In this document: in pieces, positions 6,045-8,609 of the stretch
Position numbering within the stretch: position 1 is the first letter of the stretch
Layout of the letters: every line of letters begins with the position of its first letter
Source: CAZEVY01 sp964515555
GTDB taxonomy: Bacteria; Acidobacteriota; Terriglobia; Bryobacterales; Bryobacteraceae
Assembly (NCBI GenBank): GCA_964515555.1
Contig: CAZEVY010000152.1
Location: 1 to 8,609, forward strand
Length of the DNA: 8,609 bases
Reading direction: 5' to 3'
Program-made: the position numbers and the translations under genes
Notes under the pieces: generated by a model
The model's input: the letters and a program-made list of their open reading frames with translations, nothing else
Database searches by the model: none
What the model was told of the DNA's origin: nothing

Positions 6045-7049
6045 ATGATGCCACGGCTCTCGGAGTGCACCCATCGGATCGTGGGTGACTCGGCGGCGAC
6101 CCGCCAACTCCTGCGGTTGATCAACAAAGTTGGGCCTGGAGTCTGGCCCACGTTAATTCTCGGCGAAACCGGCACCGGCAAGGAGCTGGTGGCGCAAGCC
6201 ATTCACCAGTCGCGGTCCGAGGGGCCGTTCGTCACGATCGATTGTTCCAGCCTGGTCGGACCGTTGATGGAAAGTGAGCTGTTCGGTCACACGCGCGGCG
6301 CCTTCACCGGCGCGGTGGTCTCTAAGGCCGGGCTGATCGAAATGGCGCACGGCGGCACGGCCTTCTTCGACGAGATCGGCGAGCTGCCGCTGGAGTTCCA
6401 GGCGAAGCTGCTGCGGGTGCTCCAGGAGAAAGAGTACCGGCCGGTGGGATCGCTGGAGCCGCGGCGGTCGGATTTCCGCGTGATCGCGGCGACCAACCGC
6501 GACCTGGCGCGCGAGGTGGAGCGCGGCGCCTTCCGGCGCGACCTTTATTACCGGCTGAATGTCGTCACCATGCGCCTGGCGCCGCTGCGCGAGCGCCGGG
6601 ACGACATCGAGCCGCTGATCGACCATTTTCTGGGCCGCCACGGCGTCAATCACGTCATTACGCGCGAGGCGCGCGACGCCATGCTCGACTACGACTGGCC
6701 GGGCAACGTGCGCGAGCTCGAGAACTGCATCCAGCACATGGTGGCGCTGCACTCGGGCCCGCTGCTGGGGGTCGCCGACCTGCCGTCGGCGCTCCAGAAC
6801 TTCGTGCGCGCGCGCGAGGCACAAGCGCGCTTCGCGGTCGCGGGCGCCGGGGCCGGGGCCATGGGCGGGACGCTGCTCGTGGCCGGTGAAGGCGCCGCCA
6901 TGCCGGGCGTGCTCCCGCTGACCGAGCTGGAGAAGCGCGCCATCGTTCAGGCGCTGGATTACACCAAGGGAGACCGCTCCGTCGCCGCGCAACTGCTCGG
7001 CATCGGGCGGACGACTCTTTACAGAAAACTGAAGGAGTACCGCTTGTAG
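6045..7049 (+). CDS. Sigma54-dependent transcriptional activator without N-terminal sensory domain
   Basis: This 334-residue bacterial enhancer-binding protein consists almost only of the AAA+ core and a DNA-binding tail. Visible motifs are IVGDSAATRQLL at the domain start, Walker A GETGTGKE (40-47), the sigma54-contact loop GAFTGA (85-90), Walker B GGTAFFDE (103-110), sensor I AATNRD (148-153), the arginine-finger region RRDLYYRL (164-171) and sensor II WPGNVREL (218-225). An Ala/Gly-rich linker (about 255-290) leads to a Fis-type helix-turn-helix ending DRSVAAQLLGIGRTTLYRKLKEYRL-like (about 293-332; segments GDRSVAAQLLGIGRTTLY). It should use ATP to remodel RNA polymerase-sigma54 at -24/-12 promoters. 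There is no receiver, GAF or PAS domain, as in PspF, so control must come from a partner. The next gene, 2 bp downstream, carries a receiver domain. The start is ATG 6045 or 6048; an in-frame TAA at 5982 and the lack of any other start codon exclude a longer form. Confidence 0.93.
   Translation: MMPRLSECTHRIVGDSAATRQLLRLINKVGPGVWPTLILGETGTGKELVAQAIHQSRSEGPFVTIDCSSLVGPLMESELFGHTRGAFTGAVVSKAGLIEMAHGGTAFFDEIGELPLEFQAKLLRVLQEKEYRPVGSLEPRRSDFRVIAATNRDLAREVERGAFRRDLYYRLNVVTMRLAPLRERRDDIEPLIDHFLGRHGVNHVITREARDAMLDYDWPGNVRELENCIQHMVALHSGPLLGVADLPSALQNFVRAREAQARFAVAGAGAGAMGGTLLVAGEGAAMPGVLPLTELEKRAIVQALDYTKGDRSVAAQLLGIGRTTLYRKLKEYRL
7032..7037 (+). promoter_or_regulatory. Ribosome-binding site for the receiver/degenerate GGDEF gene
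   Basis: AAGGAG lies inside the last codons of the sigma54-activator gene, 14 nt before ATG 7052. Together with the 2-bp gap between stop and start, this suggests translational coupling of the two genes. Confidence 0.45.
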
Positions 7050-7051
7050 CA

Positions 7052-7882
7052 ATGCGCAGCGATCCGGTCCGCATTCTCCTGGTAGAGGACGACGCCGGTG
7101 AGCGTTGCCTCGTGGAAGAAGCGTTAGCGGAGATTTCCGAACGCTGTTTTCAGAGCCCGACCCTGCGTCCGTGCGAGGCCACACCGGCGTTCACGGCCGA
7201 CCAGGCCCTCGATCTGGTGCGGCGCGCCACGTTCGACGTCGCGCTGGTCGACCTGACGGGCCCCGAGGGCCCCGCGGCCTGCTCGCGCCTGATCGAGTCG
7301 GCGCCCGGTCTGCCGGTGATCGCCTTGGTTTCGCCCGAAGACGAGGCGCTGGCGCTGGGATTCGTCCGGCGCGGCGCGCAGGACTACCTTCTGAAGCCGG
7401 AGCTGGACTGCCTGCCGCTGGCTCGCGCCATTGCGGTGGCCATCGAGCGGCACCGGCTGCTGGCGGCATGGCGCGCGGTGGCGATGGTCGATGAGCTGAC
7501 GGGGCTTCCGAACGCGGCCGCCTTCGAAGCCCTGTCGCAACGCCACTGGGCCATCGCCGGGGAACTGGGACTGCCGCTGGTGATCGTTCTGATGGAGACG
7601 GCGAGCGGCGAGCCGCTGGAGGTAATCGGCGCCGCCGAGACGCTACGGGGCGTCTTTCGTCCGAGCGACGTGCTCGCCCGGGTCGGCGAGCGGCGCTTCG
7701 CTGCGGCGGCGATCGGGGCGGGTTCGGTGACGGCCGCGCGGCTGGAGGCGATTCCGATGCGCGCCGTCCTGGGCGTTTCGCGCCCCGGGATGACGCTGGA
7801 CGATCTGCTGGCGTCGGTCGAACAGTCGCTGTGGGAGAATAGGCTCGAACCGACGGCCGCCGGAGCGTCCAGCACGGGCTGA
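7052..7882 (+). CDS. Response regulator: receiver domain fused to a degenerate GGDEF domain
   Basis: The product has 276 residues. Residues ~6-130 form a CheY-like receiver: RILLVEDD with acidic residues 12-14, a phosphoacceptor candidate Asp67 in VALVDLTG, Ser94 at the conserved Thr/Ser position, and Lys115 in DYLLKPE. The second half begins with DELTGLPNAAAF (from D147), the typical entry of a GGDEF domain. It lacks the FKxxND-GHxxGD segment, is shortened in the middle, and has GERRF (212-216) in place of GGDEF. It therefore should not make cyclic di-GMP; it may be a binding or dimerisation module. No RxxD inhibitory site is recognisable at the usual place. The gene starts 2 bp after the sigma54 activator, which lacks a receiver, so it is a natural candidate for that protein's phosphorylation-dependent partner (inference). 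No histidine kinase is in the window. Confidence 0.88.
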   Translation: MRSDPVRILLVEDDAGERCLVEEALAEISERCFQSPTLRPCEATPAFTADQALDLVRRATFDVALVDLTGPEGPAACSRLIESAPGLPVIALVSPEDEALALGFVRRGAQDYLLKPELDCLPLARAIAVAIERHRLLAAWRAVAMVDELTGLPNAAAFEALSQRHWAIAGELGLPLVIVLMETASGEPLEVIGAAETLRGVFRPSDVLARVGERRFAAAAIGAGSVTAARLEAIPMRAVLGVSRPGMTLDDLLASVEQSLWENRLEPTAAGASSTG

Positions 7883-7883
7883 G

Positions 7884-7897
7884 GCCCGTCGCCGGGC
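7884..7897 (+). terminator. Short GC hairpin just after the response-regulator stop
   Basis: GCCCG (7884-7888) and CGGGC (7893-7897) form a perfect 5-bp stem with a TCGC loop, one base after the stop codon. A 10-bp palindrome CGACCGGTCG follows at 7908-7917. No T-run is present, so termination is doubtful and read-through into the glycosyltransferase gene, 49 bp downstream of the stop, is likely. Confidence 0.2.
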
Positions 7898-7931
7898 GAC
7901 CGCTCGGCGACCGGTCGGGCGAGGCCACCGG

Positions 7932-8609
7932 TTGCGCATCGCTCTGGACGCCACCTACAGCGTCGGCAAAAACCTCTCGGGTGTGGGCGCGTACTCGCGC
8001 GAGATTCTCCGCGGACTCGCCGCGCTGCGCGGCGGCGATAAGTTTCTCTGGTGCTACCGGCCGCACCGCCTGGTGGCTTCGCTGGGCGAGCGGCTGCCCT
8101 CGAATGCGTCGCGCCGCCTGCTGTGGGAGAATCGCGCGGTGGCCGCCGACCTGTTGCATGCGCTCAACCAGCGCGTGCCGACCCGGGCGCCGCGGCGCGT
8201 CGTGGCCACCTTCCACGACCTGTTCGTCCTGACCGGTGACTACTCGTCGCCCGACTTCCGCCGCCGATTCGCGGCCAAGGCGCGGGAAGCGGCCGCGCGC
8301 AGCGACCTGGTGATCGCCGTGTCGCGCTTCACGGCGGGTCAGGTTGAGGAATACCTCGGCGTGGAGCGCGGGCGGATTCGTGTAATCCCGCACGGCGTGC
8401 GTGCGCCCGGGCGGATCGAAGGTATCGCGCGAGAGCCGGTGATTCTGTTCGTCGGCGCATTGCAGCGGCGCAAGAACGTCGCGCGATTGATCGAGGCTTT
8501 CGAGCGGCTCCAACGGGACGGCTGGCGGCTGGTGCTGGCGGGATCGCGGGGCTACGGCGCCGAGGAGATACTGGCGCGGATCGAGTCGAGCCCGCGGCGG
8601 GCGAGCATC
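7932..8609 (+). CDS. GT4-type glycosyltransferase, 5' part only
   Basis: A frame of 226 codons remains open to the right edge, so the C-terminus is missing. The start is TTG 7932: it is the only start codon in frame between the previous stop and the homology, and it gives the N-terminus MRIALDATYS, typical of GT-B glycosyltransferases (MRIxIDA). Further motifs in order are GVGAYSREIL (17-26, the nucleotide-sugar loop region), ATFHDLFVL (92-100), SDLVIAVSRFTAGQV (124-138), VIPHGV (151-156), and then ILFVGALQRRKN with LIEAF (171-190), which opens the C-terminal Rossmann half. This is the pattern of CAZy family GT4 retaining enzymes that transfer sugars from nucleotide donors in exopolysaccharide, O-antigen or glycolipid synthesis. 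The E-x7-E catalytic region lies beyond the window, so donor and acceptor cannot be named. A weak ribosome site (GCGAGG, about 7 nt upstream) is possible. It lies 49 bp after the response-regulator stop and could share its transcript. Confidence 0.88.
   Translation, partial: MRIALDATYSVGKNLSGVGAYSREILRGLAALRGGDKFLWCYRPHRLVASLGERLPSNASRRLLWENRAVAADLLHALNQRVPTRAPRRVVATFHDLFVLTGDYSSPDFRRRFAAKAREAAARSDLVIAVSRFTAGQVEEYLGVERGRIRVIPHGVRAPGRIEGIAREPVILFVGALQRRKNVARLIEAFERLQRDGWRLVLAGSRGYGAEEILARIESSPRRASI

Noticed and set aside
7915..7936. Possible sigma54 -24/-12 promoter (GGC...TTGC) just before the glycosyltransferase
   Set aside because: The GG to GC spacing is 9 rather than 10 bp, the -24 element is poor, and the TTGC is the start codon region itself.
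7830..8132. 13-bp direct repeat GCTGTGGGAGAAT, occurring near 7828-7840 and 8120-8132
   Set aside because: Both copies encode a LWEN stretch in two unrelated proteins and have no further matching flanks; chance is the simpler explanation.
7191..8513. 440-residue open frame on the - strand opposite the response regulator and glycosyltransferase
   Set aside because: It is the reverse shadow of two genes with clear domain motifs; the product is Pro/Arg/Ser-rich with no motif.

Overview
This is a GC-rich chromosomal window with dense protein coding. It most likely comes from an acidobacterium of the Bryobacterales / Candidatus Solibacter group. The best evidence is the C-terminal domain of the gene at 3783-5378. 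It has the NAASF...APG...LFG opening, two Q(V/I)N...P turns and a GTG(L)G-like core of the family called TIGR03437, which is greatly expanded in Solibacter. No tRNA, rRNA, CRISPR array, insertion sequence or phage gene is visible.

Left part (1-3753): the 3' portion of an M1-family zinc aminopeptidase-like gene (+) enters from the left edge. It meets, stop codon against stop codon with no base between, a full-length comEC gene (-) for the DNA-uptake channel.

Middle (3754-5833): only 29 bp separate the comEC start from a divergent gene for a secreted Kelch beta-propeller protein with the Solibacter-type C-terminal domain. A PrxQ/BCP-type peroxiredoxin follows 17 bp downstream. It sits inside a much longer open frame and is easy to miss. 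None of these three starts has a recognisable Shine-Dalgarno sequence.

Intergenic 5834-6044: this is the only sizeable non-coding stretch and the most structured part of the window. In order it holds a compound hairpin built on an imperfect tandem repeat, an AT-rich stretch with an inverted repeat over a sigma70-like promoter candidate, and a leader. In the leader a strong AAAGGAG is separated from the ATG by a 38-nt GC-rich hairpin whose loop itself shows AGGAGG.

Right part (6045-8609): a sigma54 (RpoN) activator that has only the AAA+ and Fis-type DNA-binding domains is followed after 2 bp by a protein with a receiver domain joined to a shrunken, degenerate GGDEF domain (GERRF). After 49 bp comes a TTG-started GT4-type glycosyltransferase that runs off the right edge. 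My reading, which is inference, is that the first two are a split two-component output module: the phosphoacceptor sits in one protein and the sigma54 ATPase in the other. They may stand at the head of an exopolysaccharide or cell-surface glycan locus that continues beyond the window.
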